Assembly (NCBI RefSeq): GCF_030269925.1
Contig: NC_085116.1
Coordinates: 9,300,001-9,364,000, forward strand
Origin: Bombyx mori
Taxonomy: Eukaryota; Arthropoda; Insecta; Lepidoptera; Bombycidae
DNA: 64,000 nt
Direction: 5' to 3'
Each line of letters opens with the position of its first letter. The first letter of the stretch is position 1. The notes beneath the pieces are model-generated. The model was not told where the DNA came from and made no database searches. It was given only the letters and a program-made list of their open reading frames with translations. The translations under genes and the position numbers were made by a program. Of the stretch, positions 19,285 through 31,371 are shown one piece after another.

Positions 19285-20110
19285 AAGTGTGCCTTCGTAA
19301 ACTGTTCTTTTGTATTTTATGTACTAATACAAAATGATAGGATGTAAATGTTCAATTACGATCTTTATTCCGAGCGCCATACATTTCTAGTATTTTTATA
19401 GTGACGTATAGCTGAAGCTTTTAGATGCCGGCGAACATCAAAAGAGTTGCCTTAAAAGTGTGCCTTTAAAGAAATGTCGTTTTTATATTTAATCTGTGCC
19501 TTACTGTCTATTCGTTTCCTGTAGGAAAAACTATTGCTTTCATGACTAATGTATTGTATATTCATTAATATACAGAATATAAGGTAAATATTCCAGAAAT
19601 AATAGTAAAAAAAATTGGTATGTTAACCTAAACTGAATAATATTTTGCTATGATATAAGTATGAAGCAAACGTCCCGTATCACACGAGGTCACTGACCCC
19701 GTGCGACATCTTATTTTGTACTGTTAAGTTCCGTGAAATAATAAAACGTAAAATATTAAATCGATAATGATTTTAATGTTATCAACAACACTGTTCGTGT
19801 TCTTTTTTTTTCGGGAAAATTTACTTTACACGTGACTTGTTCAAAAGAAAAGAAAATCTAGTCTTAAAGCTACTTTATACATATACAGTATACTGTACTG
19901 TAAACGTTTTTTTAAATATTGACGTAAACCTCAACAATCTTTGAGGCATGTAAGCGACTATAATTGTACTTATGGTTATTTAATTATTATATACAATTTT
20001 TTTCTACCGTGCTTTTGCTTTTGCTGTAGTATTTAATTTGTCGCCAAGAGAGGTCTTTATCTCATTACATTTTAATAAACGCTTCTATACTTCGATGTCT
20101 GTGTGTGTGT
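19285..20110 (+). terminator. mys: 3' UTR of the integrin gene with two polyadenylation signals
   Basis: No coding content after the TAA. AATAAA occurs at 19740-19745 and 20074-20079. The second is followed about 20 nt later by a GT-rich tract (TGTGTGTGTGTTGT from about 20099), the usual downstream element, so I favour it as the main site. That gives a 3' UTR of about 0.8 kb. Confidence 0.6.
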
Positions 20111-20909
20111 TGTATGAAATTAGTGATTAGTCTGCACAAAATTAATTTATATATCATTAAAGTTTGTTACAAAAGAAAAAAGAAATCCTTAAAATGAAAA
20201 ATTTAAATATTTTAATTTTCTCAGCGGGTAAACTTTGTATTTTTGCTTCATCACTGCCAGTAGAAGTAGTGATTGTGAAATAAATAAATAGCAAGATTTT
20301 AATTATATTTTATATTGCCTGCGAATCTTTCATGATCTTATTACGGTCGTCTCTGCATACAGACGTGGTGAATTAAAATAATGTGTAGTGCCATTATATA
20401 TCGATGATTGTATATGAAAAATAATTAACAATTTTATTATTGTTTGAAACATTTTGGTATAAAATAAAGGTACTTATAAGGTTGCTGAATATTATTTATT
20501 TAAAAATATAATTTTTCGACATACGAGCCAACAGCTTGGTCCCACTGCTTGCATACACTTGATATTTTATTTTTATATAATGAGAGATGACTACTTATTA
20601 TATTATTTATTACATACATAAAGGAAGACAGAAATATAAAATAAAATATGAGTCAGTGTTTGGACATATAAATGAAGCGTTGGCTCAAATGTCGATAAGT
20701 TTGACCAGGATCATTTTTGAAATGTTTTAAAAATGTGCTTGAAGAATGCTGCAATTTCCTGCGAGTGATCTATATTTCTTTGTATATAATTTAATTCCGG
20801 TCTAATATATTATTATATTTTTTATTATAATGTCTCAGATAGTTAATAAATTTAACACAAAAGTATGTTTTTATTTATTATCATTGCTACGTGAACATGA
20901 AAATCAGCC
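20111..20909. other. Intergenic DNA downstream of the integrin gene
   Basis: AT-rich, with scattered AATAAA-like motifs (for example near 20465) that could be distal polyadenylation sites. No repeat or coding signal recognised. Confidence 0.4.
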
Positions 20910-21035
20910 ATTGCAACTATAGTGAGACCTCCAGACTCATATGTCGAGGTGGGTAGCGGCATTTACATTGCAAATGTCTATGGGAGCACCAGGTGGGCTG
21001 TGAGCTCGTCCACCTATCTATGCAATAAAAAATAT
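20910..21035 (+). repeat. Bm1 3' fragment
   Basis: AACTATAGTGAGACCTCCAG...GAGCTCGTCCACC...AATAAAAAA, only the last third of the SINE. Confidence 0.75.
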
Positions 21036-21789
21036 ATAATAAAACATGATTTTCCGCATAACATACTTTATTTTGCGATGAAATCACCGCCACAAACGCT
21101 ATAGAAAAACAAAAAAATGTTTTGTAACAGGTAGGCATTTTTATTTCACTATTGAAATTTTACAAATAAAAATATTAAGAGTCCAAAAAAACTGAAATTA
21201 GCACATATCATTACAATAGCTGTCAATCGCAGCTTCGCTCTCTTTAATAAGGGAACTTATCCTATGTCCTTTAATGTACTCCTGATGATGTGTATGCAAT
21301 ATTTCGTGATGTGATAATCGCACAAGTAGTTAAAATGTGAAAACCTAACAAACAAATTCACTTTCAATTAATATTAAATGGATAAGATACCTACTAGAAC
21401 CCGTAGCTCATCTGGATCTGTTATCGGAGTCCATAGACACCATAACTAAACTCCGCCAATCTTGAGACAAGGTTTCGAGAACTTTGGTAATCAGATATGA
21501 ACGGATAGGGAAATGATATCTTAGTTCCATGAGGCTGAAGTCGTATACCCGTATCTACTGATTATTAGCCGGACGAACTTACGTTAAGCTCCTTAGATCT
21601 AATTAACATCAGGCGACCCAATTAACATAATTATAAGTAAGATCCTCTGATTGCGGTGAGTCGTTTTATTTCCTTACTGGATGGACAGCATCGTTTTCTG
21701 AGTACACCAGCGTCTGTGATAGCCAACCAGTATTTAATGGAGGTAGGGCGTATTCAATGTCCACATCGGTAGGTACCACTTACCTATCT

Positions 21790-22276
21790 TTTTTTTTTCT
21801 TTTTTTTTTTTTCGGGGTGAAGTCCTCATGGACTACCTCCGCCTGGGGAAAGGCGGAGGGGCGTGCCGGACTCCTACCGGCTAAAACCACCCCGGTGTCC
21901 ACCCACAAGTGCACGCAGGGCCGCGGGAATCCAAATTCTTCCGCAGCCCCACACCAGTGCTGGCCTGGTCTGTCCAGGCCTCGTCTCCTGCACGGGGAGG
22001 TGAGGCGTTCACCTACTCCGTGCATCGCCTCAGAGGCACGCGCCGACACCCGCACGCGCCTCCGTCTCAGGTCCATCGAATAGGGGGCGAGGGCTTTCCC
22101 AAGTCCCTCGCTCTTGGACCCATTCATGGGGGGCGGAAAAGGGAGTTGTCCGCCCTTCTTCTGCGCCCGGTGCGCCTTCTGCGGCCGGGGAAGGGAGTCG
22201 AGATCTCCCTTTCCCGTTCCGCAGTTTCCTTCTGCGACATCACGTCCTCGCAGAAGGACACCACGGCGTCCCACCT
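21790..22276 (-). mobile_element. GC-rich LINE 3' end with 11-bp target duplication
   Basis: A T-rich run at its left (polyA on the - strand) and a strongly GC-rich body in AT-rich DNA. CTTACCTATCT stands at 21779-21789 and again at 22277-22287. I suspect an R1/TRAS-type 3' UTR from the composition. The 164-codon - ORF across it has no recognisable domain. Confidence 0.65.
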
Positions 22277-22416
22277 CTTACCTATCTACTTCAGCCGCGA
22301 AGCAGTCATTCGTTCTGGTTAGAAAGTTTGGTTAGAAGTTAGCTATTATACAATACAATTGAAACTCTACCCTCCGGTCTCAAAGGGGGTGGCGACATTC
22401 ACGTTGTGTTGGTTAT

Positions 22417-22587
22417 GTGCTGAGTGCGAGTTTTTTAACGGTCTCGATCGCGTAAAAGTTAACTCAAATTTGTATGTAGTTGGAACAGCGCCCGTAGTGG
22501 CAAACGCAGGTAAACGTTCCGACTCCATACAAATTTGAGTTAACTTTTACGCTATCGAGAACGTTTAAAAACTCGCATTAAGCGCAC
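22417..22587. mobile_element. 171-bp nearly palindromic MITE
   Basis: About 65-bp arms are inverted copies (core GTAAAAGTTAACTCAAATTT and its complement; ACTCGCA at the ends) around a short GC-rich centre. It lies within the Bm1 copy. Confidence 0.75.
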
Positions 22588-22645
22588 AGACTCCGATAAC
22601 CACCAAACGGCCGTGAGTTCGTTTACCCATCTACGTAAAAATAAA

Positions 22646-23598
22646 TATATTACAGTTTCTCTGAAGCTTGTCAATGAGTCTGAAAAATTCTGGTATAATG
22701 ACAAAAAAATTGATATCACTTAAGAAATGAGAAAGAAAAACAATCCAAAATGTAATGACTATTGACTGGAAGGGGAAGTACTCGCTCTGTAATCTAGGGC
22801 TTTTATCACGACATACATCAGTAAATTTTTAAAAGAAACTTAATAACTTCCACGTACTAAAATGAATTGAAAATCAATTCCAGCATTCATGGTCTTATCA
22901 GTTGACAGCGCATGTTACAGGAGATTGTTTACCGAGCCGCCACCCAATTTCAAGTTATTAAGGTTACGTCAAGCTATGAAGACGAATAGACACGTGATTT
23001 TGAGAACCTTAAAATCCTATCTACTTAAAGGTTAATATTTAAGTGTAATCCGTACTTTAAAACACAGTAAATAGCGGTGTTCGACCATACATTTAATTTA
23101 AATGAAATTTTACTAGTACATTATTAAAAATTTTGTAATTAATTCACGATCATTGATGTTACAGGATATTTTTATACATTTAATTTTTGTATTTATATTT
23201 TTTTTTATTTGCTTTGTTTTTCTTGTAAAAGAGGCAAATTAAACATGCTTTAGTTTTTTGGTTCATATTTCAAGCTAGTCAATTGTCACCAAGGAAAAAA
23301 AAAGAAAAAAACGTTGACCAACAGAAGAGAAAATGGTACTAAACTTGTTTGTCTTTAACCATATTAAATTTAATTAAAGCACGATCAAATTTTAAGCAGA
23401 ATGAACAAACAACGTCGCCAACTTCTATTACCTAAAGGGAGTCTGTCAAGCGTTTTTCAGCATGTGTCCAAATGTATTTATTTATATGAAGCAAGGATTA
23501 TTGGTAGCCCGAAGGCCTTTCCGACAGGTGGGCGAGCACGAGCTCAGTCAGGAGGGGTATGTGTAAATGTATGTATGTATGTATATTTTGTTGTTTAG
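22646..23598. other. AT-rich DNA without recognised features
   Basis: A 65-codon ORF at 23401-23598 (+) ends in GTATGTAT repeats and shows no motif. Nothing else seen. Confidence 0.4.
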
Positions 23599-23870
23599 TT
23601 TTTTTTTTCCTACCTAAGCTGAGAGCCTTGAGAGGCTATTTCAGCGTAACCTTAACTAGTAGGTGAGCTCACGGGGCTCGAAGTTGACGACGTTGGTAAC
23701 ACGAACCCTAGCAAGAGCTGTGCTTCGCAGAATCTATCACCGGATCGGAAACGCGACCCACTGAGAAGACCCGCGAGAAACTCAGTGGGCTGTGTCTGAG
23801 GGTTAATTTACTCGTCGAGCCCTTCGTCGCAGGCGACGGGTTCGACGAGAACGATGACCGGTTATTTATC
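23599..23870 (-). mobile_element. BMC1-like LINE 3' end
   Basis: PolyT at 23599-23608, then TACCTAAGCTGAGAGCCTTG...GACCCACTGAGAAGACCC...TTTACTCGTCGAGCCC, the reverse complement of the tail at 32450-32662. Confidence 0.75.
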
Positions 23871-24019
23871 GATAAGTGTACAATGTACCTACATTGTATT
23901 TTGCGACATTTAGACGATTGGCGAAATATTCGCTGAATACCTAGGTGAATAATTATGTGTGACACTGTGCTTCTCGCCGGAAAGTCTCAGTGCGCGATCG
24001 GCACTCACAAAGTGACCGA

Positions 24020-24660
24020 ACCGGCACAAGAGGCACTCACAAAGCAACTGCCCTTTTGAGCTTCGTCTGGGGGCGCTAGGGCTGTTGTTAGCAAAACTTC
24101 TCCTACTGGCTGAGCCTTTGAATTCACTCAGCCGTCCCAGCTAGCACCCTAGTTTCTAGACCAGTTGCAGTCTTTTCATCCCAAAAGAAAAGAAAACATA
24201 CTCGGAGTCATCTGTAGTGTCCCGAAAGAGACAAAAATCAACTGCGGTAGCGGGCATATTCTCCCATCGCCCACCTACCATTCCGCGCCTCGGTCATATG
24301 GACTTTGATCCGGCCAACCGACCTGGATCTTCCAGGGGGGCCCAGAGGTCGCTGAGGTTCGGGCTGGGAGAAAGTCTCCCATTCCGGCCGATCGTTCGGG
24401 GGTGGAATGTAGGGGTTGGGGCGGAGGAAGGGAAGACTTTCCCTTACCCTTACAGGCCTCCAGGTTGCCGGCCAGGATTCAGCTCGGCATTTACAAGACG
24501 TATGTCCGTTCCTGTATCACGTACGCAGCTGCGGCCTGGTATCACCTCATCCCGCAGCGTATGCGGGTGAGGTTGCAGGCCCAGCAAAATCTGGCTCTTC
24601 GCGCGATAGTAGAAGCAGGCCGTAACGTCAGAAATGACGTAATAGCCTAATAGGATATTG
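24020..24660 (+). mobile_element. Non-LTR retrotransposon fragments with an RT C-terminal piece
   Basis: Reading about 24450-24648 gives IQLGIYKTYVRSCITYAAAA, then QAQQNLALRAIVEAGRNVRNDVIA-stop. This matches the post-RT region of Jockey-like ORF2 (YKTYxRPxLTYAAxxW; VRNDxI). The GC-rich sequence before it is in broken frames. Confidence 0.6.
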
Positions 24661-24970
24661 ATGTGGAGTCACTTGAAGTGGTGTTATCTGATACTTTTTG
24701 TCTATTTTAGTATTGTGGCTTTTTTATTGTTGCTTTTTTAACAGCTCACAAATGAGATCCCCTTTGTGTTTCTAAGACATCATATTGGTAAATTAACATA
24801 CGCACCTGTTCGGAAAAAAATTAGAACTGCCATGTTTATGGACGTTTGATGGATGATTTGTCGATAAAATTGATTGTATTTAAACCCCTTAAAGTCTCGG
24901 TCTTCTAGGACCGAACACACTGTATATAGATTGCTATTAAATACAGGGTGTAGATCGTGATTTTATAGGT

Positions 24971-25225
24971 TTTTTTATTTATTGCATAAATGGGTGGACG
25001 AGCTCACAGCCCACCTGGTGTTAAGTAGTTACCGAAGCCCATGGACATCTACAACGTTAATGCCGCCATCCATATGTGTTCTAAGGTTTCAATATAGTTA
25101 CAACGGCTGCCCCACCTTTCCAACCGAAACGCATGACTGCTTCACGGCAGAAATAGGCAGCGTGCGGACTCACAAGAGGTCCTACCACCAGTAATTACGC
25201 AAATTATAATTTTGTAGGTTTGAAA
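24971..25225 (-). repeat. Bm1 SINE
   Basis: TGGGTGGACGAGCTCACAGC at the left through CCTACCACCAGTAATTACGC at the right, the reverse complement of the Bm1 body. The tRNA head is missing. Confidence 0.85.
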
Positions 25226-25379
25226 ATATGTTAATTATTTGTGTTGTTAATTATTTGTAACTATTATATTTATATTATATTAATACGTGGAAGATTTTAT
25301 TATAGATCGCAATAATAATCTTCCAAGTTTGTTCGTTTTTCGAAGGGCTTGATTTCCACCCAGTAAGTATATTTTTAGA

Positions 25380-25720
25380 AGCTAAGGTGAACTAGCTAAT
25401 TTACGGCTCATCTGATATTAAGCGATTGCTGTCGCCTACGAACAACGTAGGTTGAACACTACATCCTAAAGACTGTTCGAAGTCTCATTCATATAACAAC
25501 TTTGCCTTTCTTAAGCCGCAAAACGCAACTGCTTTGCAACAGAAATAAGTGCTATGTTTATATGTACCTCCCGCGCTGACATTACGGACTAGTGATTTTG
25601 CAAAATATTTATTTTGGCGGTTTATTTACACGATGGTATTCCTTTTTCGTGAAAAACATTCGTGAACGCTATTTGGAACTTATTTATTTATATAAATTAG
25701 TACCTGCTGTTTACTCAAAC
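25380..25720 (-). repeat. Old, highly diverged Bm1-like SINE
   Basis: Keeps the order of Bm1 blocks in reverse complement (GCAACTGCTTTGCAACAGAA; ACGATGGTATTCCTTTTTCG; ATTCGTGAACGC) with many changes. Confidence 0.45.
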
Positions 25721-26169
25721 ATAGTCGCATCACTCAATGCAAGCACAATGGGCATTAGATCAAGAAAGCCACGAACGCTAAATATCTGATTAAATTAGAT
25801 TAGAACAGGGTTTTATAAAAAAAATGTTTGAAAATTTAAGCGAGTAGGACAAAATACAGAATACAGCAAATATGTTTTATTCGCTTTTATGTGTGTCATC
25901 TTAGCACAAAGTAAACGACCGACTCATTGGGATTACTTATTGTAGTACAAGTTGTTTCAATATTCCTTATGACGACTTAGTTACGACGAGTGGTTTGTAT
26001 TAGTGACATGGCTCAGGTAGGGGTCTAATTAATTTCGCATGAGTGCAAAACGAGTCCATGTGAATATACGAGGTAGAAGTGTTTTAATAATTAACTAGTT
26101 TTTAGCGAGCGAAACGAACGTTCCCGTTTTAGTCTTAACAAAATAAAAGTTGGAGAACATAATTTGAGT

Positions 26170-26490
26170 TGGTTTAACAGCTCAGGTAAATCGACTTTCT
26201 GGGCTCTATCGGCATGTCTTAGGTACTGTATTCAAGCATCGAGATGTTGTAGCCATAATGAAATATCAGAGCCAATGAGTTTATCTACTGTTTTTTTTAA
26301 TGTCTTCATCCTATTCTGCATTGCCCGCTCCATCCGGTCACTGGAAGGTCCGTAGACATATTTTTCCACCGGTGCCTTCCGGCGTCTTGTTGTCTGAATT
26401 GCAGAATGTTCGAACGGAAGCACGCTTAATGTTTGTAGTCTTTTGTTTACGTTTAAGGAATCTGACATCAACATATTTTAATCAGATGAA
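26170..26490 (-). pseudogene. Possible coding relic of unknown origin
   Basis: The - strand from 26474 to 26232 reads RRRKAPVEKYVYGPSSDRME...MKTLKKTVDKLIGSDISL, a charged, protein-like composition. After one stop (26232) the frame continues as RHADRAQKVDLPELLNQL. I do not recognise the family. It could be a gag-like or host-gene remnant. Confidence 0.3.
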
Positions 26491-27015
26491 ATTTTAAGAT
26501 GATTTTTGAAGATGATATTTAAATAACTCACTATTGAAATTATTCATAACGAATTCTAACTACATCTATTATTATTTTTTATAATTCTATTATAATTTTT
26601 CTTTTTTAGATAATAGAATAAAGATCTCCGACCGCTTAGAACACAGATAAACAAACAAACACACGCATAAAATTTATTTTAAATAATTAGATCGTTTTTC
26701 TGGGAAAAACTACATTGCCTGAGAAGTGTCTATCTACTATCCTTTCCAGTTGACTAACAAATCTGAATATTTAACTTATTAAAAATAGGCATTAAGAAGT
26801 TTGTCAATTTATTTAGGATGTATTGATAACTTTAAAAATGACATGGGCGTATTTGAAGTAAAAATTGTAATATAAGTAAATACATTAAAAGAATTTGTTC
26901 TGATCTGAACTAATTGTGTGTGTGAAGTATGTAATACTCGTAGATATTGACCCAAATTCTTATTTCATTGTTATTCAAAATTGTTTACGAAACCGAACAC
27001 ATTAACGATATACAA

Positions 27016-27260
27016 AAGGCTCCGCAGGTGGCTGGGCGATTAATCACGGGATGGAATTGGTCGGCGTGGGGCGGACGGCGGCGCTGGGCGGCGGCGGCGA
27101 CGGGCGCGGTAGTGCCGCTACGGAGACACGGCGCGTCGCACGACCACCCGCCGCCACCCGCCGCGCCCCCACCGACCGACCACCGCCACTTGCGCCACAT
27201 ACGAAACAGAACGACACAACCGCAACACTTACCTGACTTCATCAAACTGCTGCAAAAGGT
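27016..27260 (+). other. CpG-rich island, candidate first exon
   Basis: A strongly GC-rich block in AT-rich DNA. The + frame beginning at 26947 stays open through it to LPDFIKLLQK and then meets a consensus donor (CAAAAG/GTAAGC, exon end 27258). The block could be 5' UTR or coding, and the GC-rich protein part is low-complexity. No partner exon is certain. Confidence 0.35.
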
Positions 27261-28126
27261 AAGCCAACTAAATACAAAGGATAATGGTAATTAAGATATT
27301 ACCTATAAATATTTTAAAAAGATTACGATAAGTAATCATAAATCAAATCATATTTCATTGAAAATACAAACAAAGTAAACAAGCTTATGCAGTTGAAATA
27401 ATAATTAAATCCACAAGAAATAATTTCAATATCTTTCTGTCGTTCTATGAAAGGTTTCATTGAAATCAGAAACTTGGTCGTTTTATTGGACCAACCTGTT
27501 GAACTTAGTTATATTTGCGTGCCGACTAGATTCAATTTTCAAGGAAACTTAAGTCTTCCCGTTAACGTTATCACTTTATCTTTCCAATTATCGTTCCAAG
27601 AATTTTAATAGAAGTGATCAAGTACACAGTACGTTTATTGCTTTGAAAGTTAAAGGAGGGGACTGAATGATGTTTCTAGGTAGATTACATCAAAACCGAG
27701 ATTTTTTTATTTAGGAAAATTCAAAGGAGATAAAGTTACATTGATAAAAAGATTGAAATTCCACAAAGTACTTTCAAAAAGAGAATTATTTACTTAACAT
27801 GGCTTATTTTGTCATATTTTCGTTTCGTATAAGTTGGAAACGTTTAATAATGTAAATACGAAATGAAGTAGATAGCTACGATATAAATATATGTATTACT
27901 ACAAGTATATTTTGTTTTATTCTCGTGTGCTCTTTAGGCCTATTGTGCAGCGTTTTTTTTTTTATGAAATACTCATACTTCAGATATAAATTACACACGC
28001 GAGTAATAATAAGTAATTAATATTAGAATTTGTATAGTGCAATATTTTGTCTTCGAATTTCGCGAGTCGTTAATATAAACAAAACTAAAATACTTGTACG
28101 GTTTCATTTCGTATTGCACTGCAAGC
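27261..28126. other. AT-rich stretch, nothing recognised
   Basis: No repeat family, no long ORF. If the CpG block is a first exon, this is the start of its intron. Confidence 0.4.
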
Positions 28127-28134
28127 TGATTCCC

Positions 28135-28343
28135 TTTTTTACCTATGCTGGTAGCCTTAAAGGGCTATGCCAGCGTTATCGAACGAGTAAATTAGCTCAC
28201 GGGGCTCAAACCTGACTACGTTGCTAACACTACCCCTAGCAAAAGCAGTGCTTCGCAGAATCTACCACTAGATCGGAAACGCGACCCACTGAGAAGATCC
28301 GGCGAGAAACTCACTGGGCTGTATCTGTGGGTTAAAACCAAAT
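28135..28343 (-). mobile_element. 5'-truncated BMC1-like LINE with 8-bp target duplication
   Basis: TTTTTT then ACCTATGCTGGTAGCC...GACCCACTGAGAAGATCC. TGATTCCC stands at 28127-28134 and 28344-28351. Confidence 0.8.
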
Positions 28344-28621
28344 TGATTCCCAGTCCTTAGTAATCGTCATTAAATATTAAATTAAATGATTAAATTATCA
28401 ATGTTTATTTTTGGTTCAATACATCCTTCAATTAATATTTCAATAAAATACCAATTTAGCGTTTCTTTAGAGAGATTCCGAATACCAATATCGAATTTTA
28501 AATTTACATACATAAATTCACTGAACGTTGAAACTGAAATCCGTATGCGACGGCGAATTCATACGTATGCATCAGGAATGGCGACTTACATAGAATTGTT
28601 GATGTAATGATGACGGCAGTG

Positions 28622-28740
28622 ATTGTGCCCGGCCAGCGATGCATATCGACGCGCGCGGCCGCCCTCGCACCCTCAACCCTCCGCTGCATCTCGGCCCGAA
28701 TGCCCGGGATGCATTACCACAGATCAAAGAACACAACTCG
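28622..28740. other. Short CpG-rich stretch
   Basis: A GC-rich block (CGACGCGCGCGGCCGCCC) preceded by CCCGGCCAG, which could act as an acceptor. Frames on both strands are open for 60-80 codons without recognisable motifs. Confidence 0.2.
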
Positions 28741-31081
28741 AATCGTTCTCACTCTCAATCATATGTAATTGTTTGGCTGTGTTGCGGAAATATAGTCCTG
28801 TTTTTGTTTTTGAATAAAGTTAATCAGATCTACCGTTGTTATTTTTTCATAGTCCCAATTCACGTTTATCTTAAGAATTAGGGCGTGCTTAATCTCATAG
28901 TTTATCTTATTTCTATGAAGGAAAGAAGGAATTAAGATTTCGATATCAAGTTACAACGTGGCCGTCCATACCCAACCAGTAATGAATTAGCATCAGGGGT
29001 ATTGCGAACCCAACATTCCATACACGATTAATTGTGAAAAGTTATTATTGTCGTTATCTATAAATCTGATTTCGCTGATTGTTTGAAACATATTTGTGGA
29101 ATTTCGTGATTAAAATGAAGTTTTTTTTTAAAACGTAACAGTTAAATTTTCACCCGGTTACATTACATTTTTTCGGATCGACCACAATTTAATATCAAGA
29201 TTGCGGTCTAATAATTTTAATGAATGACTGGAAACCACCATGAGGTCCGTGTACAATACCAGTTCGTCATTTTGAACCTTTTCCTGTAAAGAGGAAAGTC
29301 TGTTTCATGAAACACAATTATCCGGGATTTTTTTCCGTTACATTGTACGCGTTCTTTGAAATAAAATATACCTAATGGCCGGGCTCCTTTAAAGATGTTA
29401 TACAGGAACAGGAGTCATTCTTAACCTTCTGTCTGTTCGGAACGGAAGCTTTTGCTTTTCGATATACCTCTCCAAAATAAGTGTGTTTAAGTACTTGTAC
29501 GTTTTAATTTAGGGTTTATCATTTGCAACCTCTTTTGTTTCGAATACTTTTAGTCGACACATTTACTCCTCAACTCGCAAAAATGAAAGTATTCGAAACG
29601 TCGGAAATTGTAGAATACATTAAATAGCTTTTCATTCTTGTCTGTGGTTCGCAAAAAGCAAAGAATTGACCTATTAATCTGAAATTTGATTCGCAGAATA
29701 GTATTTCGCTGTCCTTAGATTTTTCTGTATCTTAATTAAAAACATTATAGATCTATAAACTAAGCCCCAAAAAACGTAAATTATATGATATATAGATAAA
29801 CGCATCATTACTCTCTCTAAAGATGATTTTTTAGTTCTTGAATTCGTTTTTTGATGAAACAGCGTGAACGTTGTTCGTGGTAGTCTCTTGTAGCTCTCTC
29901 TAAATACCAAATAGCTACGAATAGCTTACATAGCGCGGTAAAATATATTTGATGGCAGTAAATTGAAATGCAATATGGTATTTGTAGGTATTCAATTGTA
30001 AGTATTAAATCTAGAGCGATAATGGTTTAAATATTAAAGATTATACTATTATAACAAAACTAAAAACTATATAATTTTCATTCTTGTAGATTTGATTTAT
30101 GTTTTTATTTTATTCTGTCGTGCAGTTTGACATACATTATGAAAAATCTTGAGTGTATGAAGACATTATGAGTAAAATACTTTGAAAAAAAACTTGTCCT
30201 TTTGTATTACAAAAATATATTCATTGTGTTTTTAGTAAAATATGTGGTGGGGTAGGCTACGTATGAGTTGTGCGCTCAAAAGATTTTCAAGTATACATTA
30301 AGCCACTTTCAGTCGAGCTTTCTCCCTCCCGGTTCGAAACACCCGGTGTTTGGAGAATGACCAACCACCTAGAATTGTTCATGTTCTCTTTGTAACCAAA
30401 ACATCTTGAACTTATATTCATTACGTGTTTTGAGCCGTTACTTGATACATTTTATCTCGATGGGAATTTTGTATAAAATACATTTAGTAAGTAGCGTTAT
30501 CTTAAGTAATTGTGTTTAGGACAAATTCATTTTATGAAATAAATATAGATAAGAGTTCAACGTTTAACAGTAGGCAAAGGCTTTAGGTTCTGTACGTTGC
30601 CAATGGCCATGAGCAATGAGGTACTACTTTAAGACAAGAGGTCGTGGTTCCAAGTATGTTAAGGTTACCCGTAACAGGTCACAATACGCCTCAGCACTAG
30701 TAAGATATACGAAGCATATACGAAAATACTCGATTTTAAAAGAACTAAAAATAAATTTTATATTTCAATTGTAAAATTTTATTGGACGGAACGGACATCT
30801 CTTCTGCAAGTCACATGTAGTCAAAATGATATTTATTAAGATTTTAATCAGGATAACAAGTTAAATTTAACATTCTCTTTGGGCGTTTAACTTCACCAAA
30901 CAAACACAATGTTAAGCAACGTTTAATTCATTACAAAGTTCGGGAGGAGAATCAAGAATGAATCAGTTAAGGAGATGTATACAAAAGCTTCAAACAAATT
31001 ATTTATTGAATCAAATCAGCGATGCTGCTAACTAGGAGTTTTTGGGGAATAAACTACAATGTAAATGAGTGATAATGTAAA
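28741..31081. other. Long AT-rich stretch without recognised features
   Basis: A weak trace of the second LINE family's tail at about 30568-30625 (GTAGGCAAAGGCTTTAGG). A 78-codon - ORF at 29674-29910 has no motif. Confidence 0.4.
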
Positions 31082-31371
31082 TCTAATATATAAAAATGAA
31101 TTGCTGTTCGTTAGTCTCGCTAAAACTCGAGAACGGCTGGACCGATTCGGCTCATTTTGGTCTTGAATTATTTGTGCAAGTCCAGGGAAGGTTTAAAAGG
31201 TAGATAAATATGAAAATGCCCGGAATTAAATAAAAAATAACAATTTTGTTTTTCCTTTGATGTGTCCCCCGTCGGACGGATTCCTTTTGTTTGTTTTAAA
31301 TTTATTTTATACGAAAGCTTAGGTCTTTTATTTCTCGATAGAGGCACTACGAAGTCTGCCGGGTCAACTAG
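31082..31371 (+). mobile_element. Non-autonomous Helitron with both ends, 290 bp
   Basis: A/TC at the 5' end (TCTAATATATAAAAATGAAT) and GGGTCAACTAG/T at the 3' end. Internal blocks are shared with 2165 and 11116 (GAGAACGGCTGGACCGATTC; GTCCCCCGTCGGACGGATTC). No coding capacity; it would need Rep-helicase in trans. Confidence 0.85.

Larger units (their letters stand above)
21739..22645 (+). repeat. Bm1 SINE broken by two nested insertions
   Basis: Bm1 pieces at 21739-21789, about 22277-22413 and about 22588-22645 are in the correct order (TCGGTAGGTACCACTTACC / CCGCGAAGCAGTCATTCG / GAGTTCGTTTACCCATC). The gaps hold a LINE tail and a hairpin MITE. The direct repeat CTTACCTATCT flanks the first gap. 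Confidence 0.75.

Noticed and set aside
21780..22274. 164-aa - strand ORF and overlapping + ORFs
   Set aside because: They cover a GC-rich LINE 3' end bounded by an exact target duplication; no domain is readable.
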